64,000 bases of DNA, from assembly GCA_016801885.1 (NCBI GenBank), contig CM028897.1:17977501-18041500 (forward strand). The letters run 5' to 3'. The stretch's first letter is position 1. Every line of letters begins with the position of its first letter. Origin of the DNA: Toxotes chatareus (taxonomy: Eukaryota; Chordata; Actinopteri; Toxotidae). A program made the position numbers and the translations under genes. The notes beneath the pieces were generated by a model, which was not told the DNA's origin, made no database searches, and saw only the letters and a list, made by a program, of their open reading frames with translations. Shown piece by piece: positions 1-13,140 of this stretch.

Positions 1-1489
1 ATTGTGGACATTTCTAGCACTAAAACAGCACGGGTGTGAGCTGTAGTAAATACTTCTTCAAATGTTCATTTTGACGGCTTTAAAATTTTTACTTGCTCTT
101 TCCACATATACTGGCTATTTTTATTTCCTATACTTTATTCATAATTAATCATATTTAGATGACATGTTTGGGTTTTTTTTTTTCCCCAGTAAACCTCCAC
201 AATTATCAATAAATAATTGCCTGAATATACAACTGTCATGACAGTGAGAGAGAGCGACCAGAAAAAAATATGACACGGCGTGCAGAAGCTTTTCAGTGAG
301 CTGTTTGCAGTAGAGGTGCATGCAGCTTTATGCACCGCACCACAGCTGTACAAAAGTGTTTGTTTCAGACTGCAGCACCCAACATGCTCAGCTGCCTCCT
401 ACCTCCACTGTTAAACTATATCTTTTATGAACCTAAGTGTGTTAAACTGTCATTAGTTCTCTCACCAGCATGTTTTGCAAAGTAAAACCCTAAATTAAAA
501 AAGAAAAGATTTCTAGTTTTAAATATTTTTCACTTTAAAAAAAAACAAACAAAAAATAGCAACGCCTCTTTTTATCCAGGTCTATAAGGCTTTGAAGGTA
601 TTTCCTTCATTTAAGCCAACCAGTGGCAATGACCTGCCCATGTTATACAGCTGCTGGAAGTCTTACTCTTATAAAGCAGACTTGTTTATCCCTCATTGGC
701 TTCGTCTGACAGTGGACTGCCAGGGTCCTGTTTGATGTGTAATTCATTCCTGATTTTTACAGAGTTTTCCTCCCATCATATGCCTCTGACAACTCTGCTA
801 CCAGAGGCTGAGAGGATGTTCTTCGCTCCTCTCATGGGCACAAGCCGTGTCTGGTTTCCATTTCAAAACATTAGCAGCAAGGATCATAACGTCGGCCTCT
901 TGCTGACACCAGAAAGGGAAAGGAGGTTTTATTATTTTCCCTTAATTCTTCATTTTTTTGAAGGGACTATTAGAGGCTACTTAGTGTGTTGACTTAAGAC
1001 TGTGAGGGCCAAACTGACTTAGACAAGGAAAGAAAATAGAAACAGATTGGTCAATTACAATCACAGGCATCAAACTTATTGCATATAGATTAGAACATCC
1101 TTAGGCCTTAGACTTTTTTTTTTTTAAATTCCAAACAGGCCTTTAGATGTGATGGCTTTATCTGTAATTGATGAAAATTCTTATGCAGCAGATAATCCCT
1201 AAATGAAAAGAGATTTTATTCAGCTACATAAATTTCCCTTAATTAAAACTAATTGGCAACAGAAGCTCATGCAGTGCAATGCAATACACATGTTGCGCAT
1301 AATGGTAACTTGCAGTGTGTCATTAGTTGGGCAGGAAAACGATGGAAGCGCCTCTGCAGCGAGGAGTTACCTCACGTACTGTATTTTTTTTTTTTTATGG
1401 CATTTAAAAAAAAAATTTGCTACCATATGTGTGTGCTGTGCAGAGAAGAAACAACTTCCCTCTCCGTGCAAACAGCCCAGTCTCTCTCT

Positions 1490-1496
1490 CCACACA

Positions 1497-1539
<43 letters not shown>

Positions 1540-1564
1540 ACACACTCACTCACACACACACACA
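1490..1564. repeat. (CA)n microsatellite with CACT interruptions
   Basis: About 75 bp of CA dinucleotides interrupted by CTCACA units. It is preceded by a short CT run and is reverse-complementary to the TG tract at 1794. Confidence 0.97.
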
Positions 1565-1792
1565 TTCAGCATTCCCTTGCAGCTCCGTCTGCAGACGGAA
1601 AGGCACATTTTGTTTATTTAATTGCTGTTAATAATTAAAAATTCGAGCTTGGACCTCGGATATGGCAACAATTGTAAACAATCGAATGAATTATTAACTG
1701 TGATAAAAGCCATACTGGAGAGAAGCAGCGAGCTGGGATGTGACGGTGCGTAATGGAGGCAAATTACAGAGAGAGCCCTGAAAGGGGTAGAG

Positions 1793-1793
<1 letters not shown>

Positions 1794-1861
<68 letters not shown>
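1794..1861. repeat. (GT)n(GA)n compound microsatellite
   Basis: About 57 bp of GT repeats running directly into GA repeats. Confidence 0.97.
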
Positions 1862-1862
<1 letters not shown>

Positions 1863-1900
1863 AAGAGACTTCTAGTGTGTTAGAAATTAAAATAGTTTTC

Positions 1901-1926
1901 ACACACACACACACATATGTATATAT
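1901..1926. repeat. (AC)n(AT)n short microsatellite
   Basis: AC repeats followed by ATATGTATATAT. Confidence 0.85.
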
Positions 1927-4919
1927 TTCCTGATAAAAATGTCTTTGACATTATTTAAATAATAATACTGTTTGTTGTTGAACTTTTTGGTCCGTTTTTT
2001 TTTTTTTTTTTGCTTCTTTCTCCAAACCTTAGATATCCGTTCCATGCAGCCCACAATGACGCAGCACAAATCTACACTTAAAAACAGATTTTTTTTTTCT
2101 CCTCTGTTTAATTGCATTTTTCTAAAAATGTGTTCAGTTCTTCATGCAGCTCGTAATGTTGTCATCTCAGACTGTTTTCACTGGTGCGACATGTTAACTT
2201 ATTCCTTCCCTCTGCCCCCCTCTGCCCGCCTGGACGCTGACCCCTGCTCTCCTCGCCTCTTAACACCCTCTCAACACTAAAGTATTACCCTACTCACCTT
2301 CTAAACAATGCCTTAGTGGTAAGTCCTATTTAGTCCCTATTTATTCAGCATTAGGTGTGTGTGTTTTCTATATATTCCATCTTCAGAAAATGTCTCTTTT
2401 TTTGTGGTAGCTCCTGCGGGGCCGCTCACGCTGACCTGCAGCTGGAATTATTGTAGGCTCGTGGTAGGGAAGAGGGAAGAGGAAAATCCTTTTCTTTTTT
2501 TTTTTCTTTTTTTTTGCACACACACTCCATGAAAAGTTGCATTTTTCCCTCAGCATGTTTTTCTGTAGCCTGTTATTGGCAATATGTTCAAACCAGACGA
2601 CACTTTTTTTTTGTCGTTGCAAAGCTGTCCTGCAGCAGCGACCAAACACTGGCTGCAGCTCCGACCACTGTCCCTCACAGACATGTGTTTTAATGTGTGT
2701 AGGGGAAAACATCAGATCGCAGTTAAATAGGCTGCAGAAATATCACCTCTTAGCTGTACTTCACAATGGTGACCGACCACCGGCAGCTTATTAACGCTGA
2801 TATCACCCTTTTTTCCCCCCCCTGCAGCCTCTATTCTGAAATGTTCCCCTTTGTATCTTAAAAGAAATGAAATTGCATCAGTGCTAACTGTGACTTGCAC
2901 TGCACTCTTCCCTTCAGGCCTTAACGCTCCTCTCATGCAGCAGCAAGCTCCTGTTTGTTTTGGTGTGGCCTAATTATCGGACATATGATTTGCGATCACT
3001 TTGAACGGCTCTATGACAAGTGTTTTTCATGCTCTCATGGTTTTCTCTAACAGTGAGAGGTCACCTCTGCTCCGAGGTCACCGTCTCACCGCACATGACT
3101 TATGGCTTTGTCCTCCCAGTCTGAAGCTCCAGGATTTATCAGCGCTATATGTTTCTCCAAGAGGACGTATTATATTTTTCTTACGTCACCGCGCGTTGTT
3201 ATCACTCCTTATCAGAGAGCAGTGTTTTCAATGAAAATATCAAAGCAGTACTCAGAGAGGGGGGAGCATGAGCTAGTTTGTTTTATGTGAAAATCTGATT
3301 AAATTCATGTAATCAATATCTGACTTTGAAGCATTAACTTTGCGTTTACACATATTTGGTGAGGTGGCCCTTACATCCCCTCCCCTCCTGCCCTCTGTCT
3401 CAGTCTCTTCCCAAGGCCTGGAAAATGAGTTGGAACAGCTGTTCAGAGGATTAAAATCGGATGGACCCGCAGTCTGAATAAACAGAAAATGTTGTATTTT
3501 TCAGAATTAAAGGCGTGCACGAGCATGGACATGCAAACATGCCCCTAAAAGCTTTGGTGCCATGTCTTCATGCCAATTAGGCCTGTGAGTGGTTGTGGCT
3601 TGGATTAGCTGGGGGCCGCCAGTTTCCAGGCGACTGTATCTCACCTTTATCTTAAGCCAGTTGCTGCTGTTTCAATTCACGAGCAAGCAACACCAAAGTC
3701 ACATTGCAAGGAGCAAAAATTGGTCCTTATTGCATGTATTACATTTCTCAGATAGATATATTGAATTATGATATCACTGTGGGCTGTGGTTCAGTTGCAC
3801 ACAAGTTTAACTGACTTAATTCTATATATATACACACAGCTGCAGTGTAACTCAATGAGGCCAAATAGGAAAAGAAAAGTTTAGCTTGTGTGGATATTTG
3901 TGTGGAAAAGTGACCCAGCAGCCAGTAAAGCACTCTGCTTTTTGGCCACCAGACAGAAGAGTGAACTCATAGTACATTTGATTGACAGGTAGGGCTGATC
4001 TATTGTGCTCTCTTGTAACTGAGAGAGGAGGACAGGCAGGGAGTACCGGGTGAAATTGGAGTCCCCGATTGGCTGTGCTGCCGCCTCGTGCTGTACCAGC
4101 AGCGCCGGATCTTTTCTCCCTCATCACGGGACACCAGGAGGTCATAATGCCAGACACTGCTTGGGACACCATGTTCCTTTTACTTATTCATTTATACCAT
4201 GCTGCCGGTGTAAGGACAGCCCACCACAAAAACCACCACCACTAAAAGATACTTGAGTTGAGCTCATGTAAGGTGGCATTTTTGGGTATTTGCGTCCTCC
4301 TTTCACTGGCGCCACCAAAGGCCAGCAGCCTAAAACAAGGAGGTTGTCCTGCTAAGACATCCCAGTGCTCCAAATGTGAGCTTTTTGTTATCTCTGCAGC
4401 TTCAAAACTGGCAGCATGTTGTGGATTATTTGCATAAGCACATGCTGTATTTCTAAGCATATAACTGAGAGGCTCATGAAGGTTCTTGTGATTAATGTCT
4501 TTGTCAGTCATATAAATTTTCTGTGTTTATTGTCAGCTGGTGACTGGGGGCCACCATGCGTCAGCAGGAGCAAATTTACGGCAATTTTTTTGCAAAGAAA
4601 TTCAGCGCGCTCTTTGGTGGCAGAGACAAAGACGAGATGAGCTGAGTGCATTTTGGCAGCAGGCGATATAGATTTGAATTAAGTAGCATGTAGTTTTTAT
4701 CTCAAGCTGCATGCAGAAAGAGGCAGAACAAACTGTGTCTCATTCAATATCAGCACAGCTGTCCCAGCATCCGTGGAGAATGGATTCCTACTGCTATTGC
4801 CATGGGAGGCTCCAGCCAAGAAGAATGGGAGGATATCCAGTGTGTGCGCTTGTGTTTTAAAAGGAAGGCGAGGAGTGAGAGGAGAGAGTAATATGCTGGT
4901 GTGTCTGTGTGTACACGTC

Positions 4920-4944
4920 TGTGTGTGTGTGTGTGTGTGTGTGT
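4920..4944. repeat. (GT)n microsatellite
   Basis: A 24-bp uninterrupted GT run. Confidence 0.95.
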
Positions 4945-5117
4945 TGAGCGTGTGTTTTTTTTCATGTGTGTGTCATGTTGTCTCCACCCGCCTCACTTTT
5001 CCTTCGCTCATGTCACCTCTGGCATGGATTAGTCTTTGGCACAACCCTGGCAGTGCCCACGGCCCCAGTGCGGTTCTGTGGTCGCCGATATGTTGTGCTG
5101 TTGCCATGGCTACTGAA

Positions 5118-5141
5118 CACACACACACATACACACACACA
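5118..5141. repeat. (AC)n microsatellite
   Basis: AC repeats with a single ATAC interruption. Confidence 0.92.
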
Positions 5142-5582
5142 TCGGTGCTAAATTACATAATTGAGCTAGAATATACAGAGGAACACAAAATACTTAGTGT
5201 ACAATATGAGAGCACAGAGAGGGGGGAAAAAACAAGGGGGGGCGTTAGACTGTAATGTGTATGAGGGGGGGTGGTCTCAATTTGGAAACCACCAAGACAA
5301 AGTGTGCCTTTACCAGAACGAACCATGAGCAGAAAACAGCAATGCATTGGTGAATATTTGAGAGCTTTGTCATTGCTGAGCTTTAGACGGCAGTACAGTG
5401 TGTTCTTTCCCCCGATTTTTGAGTCATAAATCTAAATAACAGTGCCACCATTATGCGGGTATTTGGAGCGTTTTGACAACCAATCTGACGGGGCAATCGA
5501 GGATAAGGTGTTTGTGGTGAGGCACACGTGGTGTTTGTGTGTGTGAAACAATGAGACAGAGAGAGAGAGAACCTGACTGAGG

Positions 5583-5613
5583 GTGTGTGTATGTGTGTGT
5601 GTGTGTGTGTGTG
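5583..5613. repeat. (GT)n microsatellite
   Basis: GT repeats with one AT interruption, followed by a GA-rich tract. Confidence 0.93.
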
Positions 5614-7367
5614 AGAAAGAGAGAGGGTGTGGCACCTTGAGTTTACACAAATACACCATGAAGCTCACACACACACACATATTTCTTTCTTTGCCCTCCT
5701 CCTTCTTGTCCTTCTCCTCCTGGGGCTTCAGGTTGTTTTGAATTGATCTTATATCTGTGAGAGTATCAGCAATGTGTCAAATTCCAGCCACCATTTCTGT
5801 CACAGCTGGCTTACAATGGAGTGCGTTTTCAGGATAAAACCTTTGAACTGCTAAGTGGCGTATCCTTTAGGATTAATGATAATGAAAACACTGTGGCTGT
5901 AATTTTAAAGACCCCATCTATACATGTTGGAAGACAGATAAGAATACTCTCATTTGACTAATAATAGTGTTTCACCCCCACAAAAAAAAGAAGAAAATGT
6001 CTAAAAACTATATTATTTACTGCTTCTCCCTCAAGTCACACATTGAACCAGGTCTAGCCTCCTGACTTACACGTCTTAGACTCAGATTGGAGGTGACACA
6101 GTGAAACTTTCCACCTGCAGCAGATGAATGTAAAAACAGATTTTAATGTCAAAGCATCTTTCTGCTCAAATGTCCAAGTGAAGTCAACAGTGCACATTTT
6201 TGAGTGCAGAGGGACTTTAAAAAACCTTTGGAACCAAGAATCGGTAGAAAAAGCCCGACTGGGTTATCTGATAGTTTCTATTACACATGAATTTATGATC
6301 GCAAAAGTAACATGAGCATTTTGCATCAGCTATTCGTTTTTACTAAAGCTTCCAGTGTGAGGCCGGTAGCACAAAACTGCCATCGCTATAAAGGATTTGA
6401 TTCAATAAAGTCATGTAGCGGAGTGCACAATGAAAAATGTTGTACATTTCGCAGTGTTTAGTTAGTTGTGTTTCATGTCTAATGCTACAGAGGACAGACT
6501 GAGAAATGTCTCTGAGCGTGCTTTGTTCTCACATTGAGTAAATTTGAACCAACGCCAGTATCAACACACGGAGCAAACGTTGACAGTAATTCATTCTCTG
6601 TACTTTCTTTTTAATCAACTAGTGACATTTCCGTAAAGACAAGCTGAATGGTATTGAATTTCCAAGCGCCCTTGTGTTCCACGGAGAGAGAGGAACCTTA
6701 AGGGCTCAAGCTTGTGACTGGGCAAAGCAAAGAGCGTGCAAAGCCATCGTATCAGTCTGTCGCAGGTCAACAGGAATAGATAGCAAGTTGTTGTTGCAGA
6801 TCATTGACGGCCCACTCAAGGTCACTTCAGTGTGGGTAATCTGGGCATGTTGTTTGGCCTGTCCTGCCTGCCTGTCTGACCCACATCTCACTGCACTGGC
6901 TAAATATATACAGTAGACCCCTCATTACAAAGCTTCCAGATTAATCTGGATGAAATCTGAGCACCGTTCCACTCCCCCCCCTCTCTCTTTCTGTCTGTGT
7001 TTGACTTCAGCTTTCTCCTCACAGACCTCCCCAAGCTGACTCTTTCCATCTCAGACATGTACTAACTATCAAAAAAAAAAAAAAAAAAAGAGTCAGGCAC
7101 TCACACAAACGTGGCACACACGTACACGTTATCATTTTGTGAATGTGACTGGAGCTGTAGCCACATTTGGCTCCAGCTACATTTGGAGTATATGGTGTGT
7201 CGGTTTGAACTCAAGCCTACGTATACGAGCTATATTCTGTGGTGCTTCGTGCGTAACGCACCTGCACATACTCAAACGAGACACAGGTGTGCATTCTTTT
7301 GGGGAAAAAAAAAAAAAATCACTTCCCCTACGACTGCGTTACAGCAGTATACTGTGTGTAAGTGATA

Positions 7368-7450
7368 CAGAGCGGTGCCTCCCAGCCTTATTTGTCTGAT
7401 GTATCCCTGTAACCCTGTCAGATGAAATCCAGCAGGCCCCCATCAACACC
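7368..7450. mobile_element. possible hAT-like element end
   Basis: The stretch starting CAGAGCGGTGCCTCCCAGCC resembles the CAGTGGTTCCCAACC-type ends of fish and vertebrate hAT MITEs. A possible opposite end lies near 7770-7787, but no matching 8-bp target duplication is seen. Confidence 0.3.
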
Positions 7451-7847
7451 TCGCATCAAGTTCAAATGTGTTTATGTACACTGATTTGAAACTAAGTTAT
7501 TTAATGCTATTGATTATATAAAAGTGTATATTATTCCAGAATTTTTGTCATCTAATTTAACTGTCAAGGCTTAGATTGGTTCAGTTAAGTTTGCTTTTGT
7601 AACACACTGCAGTGGCATTTATCTGTTACTTTTAGCTAATTATTTTAACTATGTATTCATTACATTTATCCAACTTTTTCAACCACCAGCTGTGTTACAG
7701 CTGACTCAATATGTAGATATACATTTATTTTATAATTAAATTGCAATTTCTGGGACATGACTACCTACCCCAGGGTGAAAATCACTGAAGCAGGGAGTCA
7801 GTAAAACACACACTGAGCAATTCAGCCATGGCCCCTCTGTGTTCCCT

Positions 7848-7881
7848 TCATCCATCCATCCCTCCATCCATCCATCCACCC
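7848..7881. repeat. (CCAT)n tetranucleotide repeat
   Basis: Repeated CATC units with one CCTC interruption. Confidence 0.93.
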
Positions 7882-8031
7882 TTTTATTACCATGTAAAAC
7901 AAACATGTCTGCACACCTGGTGAAGCCTGGAGAGGCAATTACAATCATTCGGACACAAAGCACAAAGGCTTCATCAGGCCACAGTTAATTTTTAAGCGGT
8001 GGTGTTGGGAATTGTTTAGTTGTGAGGGAGG

Positions 8032-8065
8032 TGACATCACACGGTGACGCCACCGGATGATGTCA
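8032..8065. promoter_or_regulatory. cluster of three CRE/ATF-like sites
   Basis: TGACATCA (8032-8039), TGACGCCA (8045-8052) and TGATGTCA (8058-8065) lie within 34 bp. The outer two are exact reverse complements. Each differs by one base from the TGACGTCA CRE. The surrounding 8030-8250 is low in repeats. Function is inferred. Confidence 0.35.
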
Positions 8066-9158
8066 TAGCATTCATCATCTTTTCACCGCCTCGTTCGCCT
8101 TTTCCTTTAAGTAGAGGAGGGATAAAGAGGCATTGATTGGCTTGTTGATTGTACCTCAAATTTCCCGAGGCTTTCTTTCATCATCCCGCCGCATTACCTC
8201 ATGCATCGGTGGAGGTGAAAGAGCTCCGAGCAGAGTCCTGGGTATGTTCATCCAGTGACCATGTAGACGCATAATCCACATCAGCCATTAGGAGATAAGA
8301 TTATGAGCTCAGCAACGATTGTATTCATGCCTTAAACTTAGCAACAACATTTGAAATCTACTTTTATTCTCTCGCACTGGGAGCTCAGCTTTAAGGTTGC
8401 GATCAGGCTTAATAGGCATTTATTGGGTTAATGTTGGAGGGAAAATCTTTTCCTGTCTTGGGGGTGGGTGGAGGAACGTAGACGCTTGGAGGCTTATGAA
8501 CCCGCAAGTCAAACAGTAATGAAAACAGTTGTGACCTGATTTCAAGAGCCGGGGAAAAAGAAATAGAGAAGATGGGAAAGGAGGATTTATAAGTTTTAAA
8601 GAAACACAGACAGCAATATCTTAATGTGACAGGACTGCGCACTTTTCTTTCTTTACTTTTCTTTTTCTTTTCCTTGTTTTTTCTTGCTTGCTCTCTCACT
8701 CACTCGTGGTCCCTTTCATTTCTTCCTGTTACCTTTCCTCTCTGTTTCTGTCTGTGTATCTTATTCAGCCACCCCGTCCAGCAAGGAATAGCTGTCACCC
8801 CAGGGAACAAAGCGCTAGAGCTTGCTCTTCGGAGCAGGAAGTTGGCATGGGGCCAAGGGTGGAAAATCTATACTCGGTTGCATAATATAACATATCTTTA
8901 CCTCAGCTGAACTCTGAGGAGGCCTGGCAGCTGTGAGCAAACAGAGCTGGAGGGCGGGAGTTTGTGTGTTATTAACTGACTCTGTTTGTGTGGAAGTGTC
9001 TGTGTATGTGTTGGGTATGAGTGCATGCTCTATACTTCTTGTGACTTGTGTTTGCTGGCTGGTGCAGCAGGCCCCAGGCTGTTTGAGACCCCCTTGACAG
9101 TCAAGCAGGGTACAGTAGAGTCAAATAGACCTTTGTTAAAAAAAAAAAAAAACAGGGA

Positions 9159-9190
9159 TCAGAGTAGAGTAGAGTTGAGTAGAGGAGAGC
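9159..9190. repeat. (AGAGT)n short tandem
   Basis: Imperfect AGAGT/AGAGG pentamers next to a poly-A run at 9138-9152. Confidence 0.75.
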
Positions 9191-11339
9191 GAGGCCAAGC
9201 AGGGCTCAGGGTTAGACTCAAACACAACTCTGTGGCTTCTCCTTTTGGCCCAGTCAGCCAGTAACTACTATCCTGACTACAGCTGCACCGTACTCTGAGA
9301 GGGAATTCAGATATAAACTTTATGCTCTGTTTAGGCTCAGAGAAATAGCTGCAGGATTAGTGTGTGTTACATGGAAAGTTGTATATTTGACTGGAAAATT
9401 CAGTGCAGGATTCCATGTCACTGCTAAAATATAATACACAGATGGACCACATTTGACTTTACTCTGTGAGTTCATGGAGTGGCACAGTCTCTGCTCCTCA
9501 AATGCTCCTTATGACAGTTATAAATTCACTGCCATGTTACATTCAACTCCATGCTCTCCTGTTATTGAGATGTCTAGCCGGTCTCCATATTCTTTGATTA
9601 ATATTCTTACAGGAGCCCTTTTTGTGATGCGATCGCCTGCAACCGTAATGGAGGAACAGCGTGTGCCGCTTCTCTTTTGTGGCTGCAGTTTCCTCCAGCT
9701 CTGTTGAAAACGGGACGTGGAGGGAACAGGCCCGAGAGCGGTCGGCTGTCTGACACGTCAAGCTGCTGTCAGTCCCTTCAGCATGTCTTGAGAAAAGCCC
9801 CGTGAAACTCAAAACTGGGCTCATTACGGTCATCATCTGGAATAAAGCGCAATCATCTCCGCCACCTGTGGCAAGCTGCTGCGGAGAAAAGGCTCTTGTT
9901 AGGCCTTATGGACCTGTCTGTTAGAGTCACATATCAATTCACACACATTTATTCTATTCATCGCGTTTAGTTTTTTTTGCCTGATTTTTTTTTCCTCTCC
10001 AGCTGCACACCTGAACAAAAGTATTTGGAAGCTAGAGTTAGGACTCATATGGGGACCACAAATTGACTGTATATTGCAGCCAGGCTGTGGAGATTTATGA
10101 TGAAAGTGAATAGGGATGGTGTGGGCGGGTATGCAGAGGTGCGTATTATGGTGCGTTTCTGTTTTTTTGTTGTTTTTTTTTTTTTGTAATACTTGGAAGA
10201 GCTGAAGGCCTTGAGAATGGTGTAAAGGAGTAAAACAACAGCAGCGTTAGTTTTCTCTTTCTGTCTTCAAAAAGACAGAAATATTATAGTAAGAAATACA
10301 ACATGAAGAGTATAGGAACGGACAGGAAAGAAAAGAGGGAAATGGGCGGGAAAGAAAGAGGCCATAGTCATGTGCGTTCTAAATACAGTAGACTGGGGAG
10401 CACTCCACCGCCTTTTATTTTTTCTTCCAGCATGATTTGTTTGATTTACTCTGTATCAATCAGCAGAGGATGTATTTAAACGAACTTGAAGTATATTTGA
10501 GAAAGCTTCTTTATAGCTGTGGCTGTTTGTATTCTCCTTTTACTTTCCTTGGAAGCAGACCGTGATTAAAACAGACGATATAGGCGTATTGTATTTCCTA
10601 GGGGATTGGAAGGAATGCAAATGCATCATAACCATATTATACTAGTTAGGAGCGGTGTGTGTTGCCAAGCCTCTGGATACAGGAGAGAGTAGACGCCGTT
10701 ACACTGAAGGGAGCTGAGTCCCACAAAGAGCCAGGATCCCACAACTGCACCAACAGGAGAGGATATCTGACACTGTTGGACTAAATTTGACATTTCATAG
10801 GATACACAGAGTACCACGGCCTTTGCTACATAGAAAGCCAGATTTTTCTCTCTGTGAAAAAGTTTTTCTCTGTGTGTTGATGTGCATCCGTGTGCCGCAG
10901 AATCCGTTTGGCATTTCTGTTGTGAGGGAAGCATGTTGCTGGTGGGACTTTGGCCTGCACAATCCCTCCTCTGTTAAAACAATGCGGCAGTTGTCCTCCC
11001 TAACCTAATTACTCCCTCCAGGGGGAGAAAGGCAACAGCACCAAATCCCATAGTTAGGAGCTCTGATCTGGGCCCTGCTGTAAGAAAAGGCCTCATTCAT
11101 TTCCCTCCCTCCTTCCACCACACATGCACAGACACGCACACACACACACTTTCTATTTTTCACTGCGATTGGGTTTGGCCTGATAGAAGCTAATTATGCT
11201 CTAATACATCCTGATATTTCTCTTCATATCTGTTTCTCTTATTGCTCTAACATTTTATTATTGTTGTAATTTTATCTAAAGATTTGGTAATATTGTAATG
11301 AAATGCTGCCACAAGCTCAGTGTCGTACACAGTACACTG

Positions 11340-11980
11340 ATGCATATACAGCCTAAAAAAAGCAGACCCAGTTTGGGTCAGTGCAGCACAGATTCAGTAC
11401 TGGGTTAGCCCAATACAAATGGGTTGTTACCCGGTGTGAGTGGTAGTTATGTTATTGTTGGGGTATTTACACAACAGAAAATATGATTATTTTGGCTCCG
11501 TGTTAGACTCAACAAGTTCAAAATTTAACTTTAAACTGTAAACAGCTTATTGCTAGCTGTACAGAATGATGTGCATGCAACATTCAAAACTGCAAAGGAC
11601 ACACATTATTACTAGTATAAGTTTTAAAAGACCTACAGCATGATAATAGCCCACAACCATGAATAACCCAGTAATATGTAAAAAATAATACTTGGTCAGA
11701 ACAGCACATTGTGTTGGGTAGTTTTTCATGTGTTGTTGCAATACTGATCCAAACTGGGTCCATTTTTTTGACCCAGTATTACTCTTATTTTTTACATTAC
11801 TGTTGAGTTAATTAACCAGAATTAAATATGGTTATTTTGACCCAGTGTTAGAAACAACAAGCTCAGGCTGTTTGAAACTGTTTAAAGGCTTAAAACAGAC
11901 CCAGTGTGGGTTAATATAGCACAGGTGCAAACTGTTTTGATCCGGTAACCCAGCACACAACTTTGACTGAGTGATTTCTT
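11340..11980. mobile_element. two degenerate copies of a GACCCAGT/GGGTTA repeat
   Basis: Two blocks, at about 11351-11545 and 11750-11965, share an ordered motif set: GGTTATTTTGACCCAGTGTTAG-like, then ACAACAAG, then a TTTAAACTG-like part. Phrases such as CCAGTTTGGGT and GACCCAGTATTAC recur. This resembles GGGTTATTTTGACCCA-type repeats common in teleosts. No clear ends or coding capacity; family not named. Confidence 0.5.
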
Positions 11981-12297
11981 ATGTGTACAAACTGGTAAAA
12001 CTGCCAAAATACAAATTGTGCTTCATCTCATCATCTAATTATGTATTAAAATAAATAAATAAATGAGTCAGAAACACTGGAGCATTCATCAGTTAAAATA
12101 TACAAAGTAAAGAACTTTGTGTGCTTATTTCTGTGTGGATTAAGTTGTCGTTCTTTCCCTTGTTTTGCATGTCCCACCTTCCATAACCTCTCGTCTTTCA
12201 TCACGGCCTGCTGTCGCTTACTGGCACCGCGTAGTTTTGAAAACTTTATTGCTGTAACTTAGGACAAGGAAGTCTGCATAGGAAGAGGGGAAAGGGA

Positions 12298-12318
12298 TGT
12301 GTGTGTGTGTGTGTGTGT
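12298..12318. repeat. (GT)n microsatellite
   Basis: A GT run of about 20 bp. Confidence 0.93.
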
Positions 12319-12777
12319 AATGGCATTCACCAAAAAGAGGAAAGGGTGTTAAAGTCTTAATTCTCCCTCAACCAACCTGTTTTGTTTATTTGTCTATCCC
12401 CTCTCAGGAAGATTAGAACAGCCATTGTGTGGAGGCTTGGGAAATAAGGCTTGAAGTTTATATTTGGAGATTGTTGCGGTGCTGGGTTGTTGGTCTAGAC
12501 TGTTAGGGTTTAGACGTCTTTGTTTGTTTATCTGGAAAAAGAATAAATTCCATTTGTTGCCACTGAAATCAGGATTTCTCTTACAAGGGAGACCTGCTCA
12601 TGTGGCACACAAAAATGTACATTAGCAGCATTTATTTATATTTTCAGTAAGACATTTTAAACGATCGACTTTTTGGCCATTATTCGTTCAGTCTGCTCCA
12701 CATTTGGAAGAACAAGCTTTTCAGACCACGTGCTCGTATTCTCGGGGCATATAAGGAGACAGTGGAGTTTGTGTATA

Positions 12778-12796
12778 TGTGTGTGTGTGTGTGTGT
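12778..12796. repeat. (GT)n microsatellite
   Basis: A GT run of 19 bp. Confidence 0.9.
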
Positions 12797-13140
12797 CTGG
12801 TCATGCAGTGTTTGTCTTAGGCCGAGCTCCTTTCCTGTGGTGTGTGTGGGCTTGAATGGGTCCAGCTTGAGTGGACCCTGCGCCCTGTTTGTGTGGCTCG
12901 ACACTCGCCCTACGGCAGAAGCGGAAGCTCTGCTTTAACAGCATTAGCAGGGCTCTTCCTTCAGCCTCCGGCCCTCTTTGTTAACCCTCTCACTGTCCCC
13001 ACGCTCCTCTTGTGTTCGATTACTGGCTTCCAAATCTTTTCTTTACTCTTTATAGATTTAAATTTTCTCTCTGTTTTCTCCATCCTCTGTCTTTGTGAAC
13101 ACTTCAGGTCCTTCCCATCTTCCCTTTTTACTACTAATTT

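Larger units (their letters stand above)
1..11330. other. noncoding region upstream of exon 2, no gene seen
   Basis: Open frames here are short and show no domain or family resemblance. The region contains CA/TG, AT and homopolymer tracts, a hAT-like fragment near 7.37 kb and a CCAT tandem at 7.85 kb. It is either nfix intron 1 or upstream intergenic DNA. The canonical NFIX first exon, encoding MYSPYCLTQ, was not found. Confidence 0.6.

Noticed and set aside
4307..4625. Inverted CTTTGGTGGC / GCCACCAAAG words about 300 bp apart
   Set aside because: Only 10 bp match and the flanks do not extend it, so it is compatible with chance.
7368..7787. Whole hAT element from 7368 to 7787
   Set aside because: The ends resemble hAT termini only weakly, and the flanking 8-mers (AAGTGATA and AAGCAGGG) do not match.
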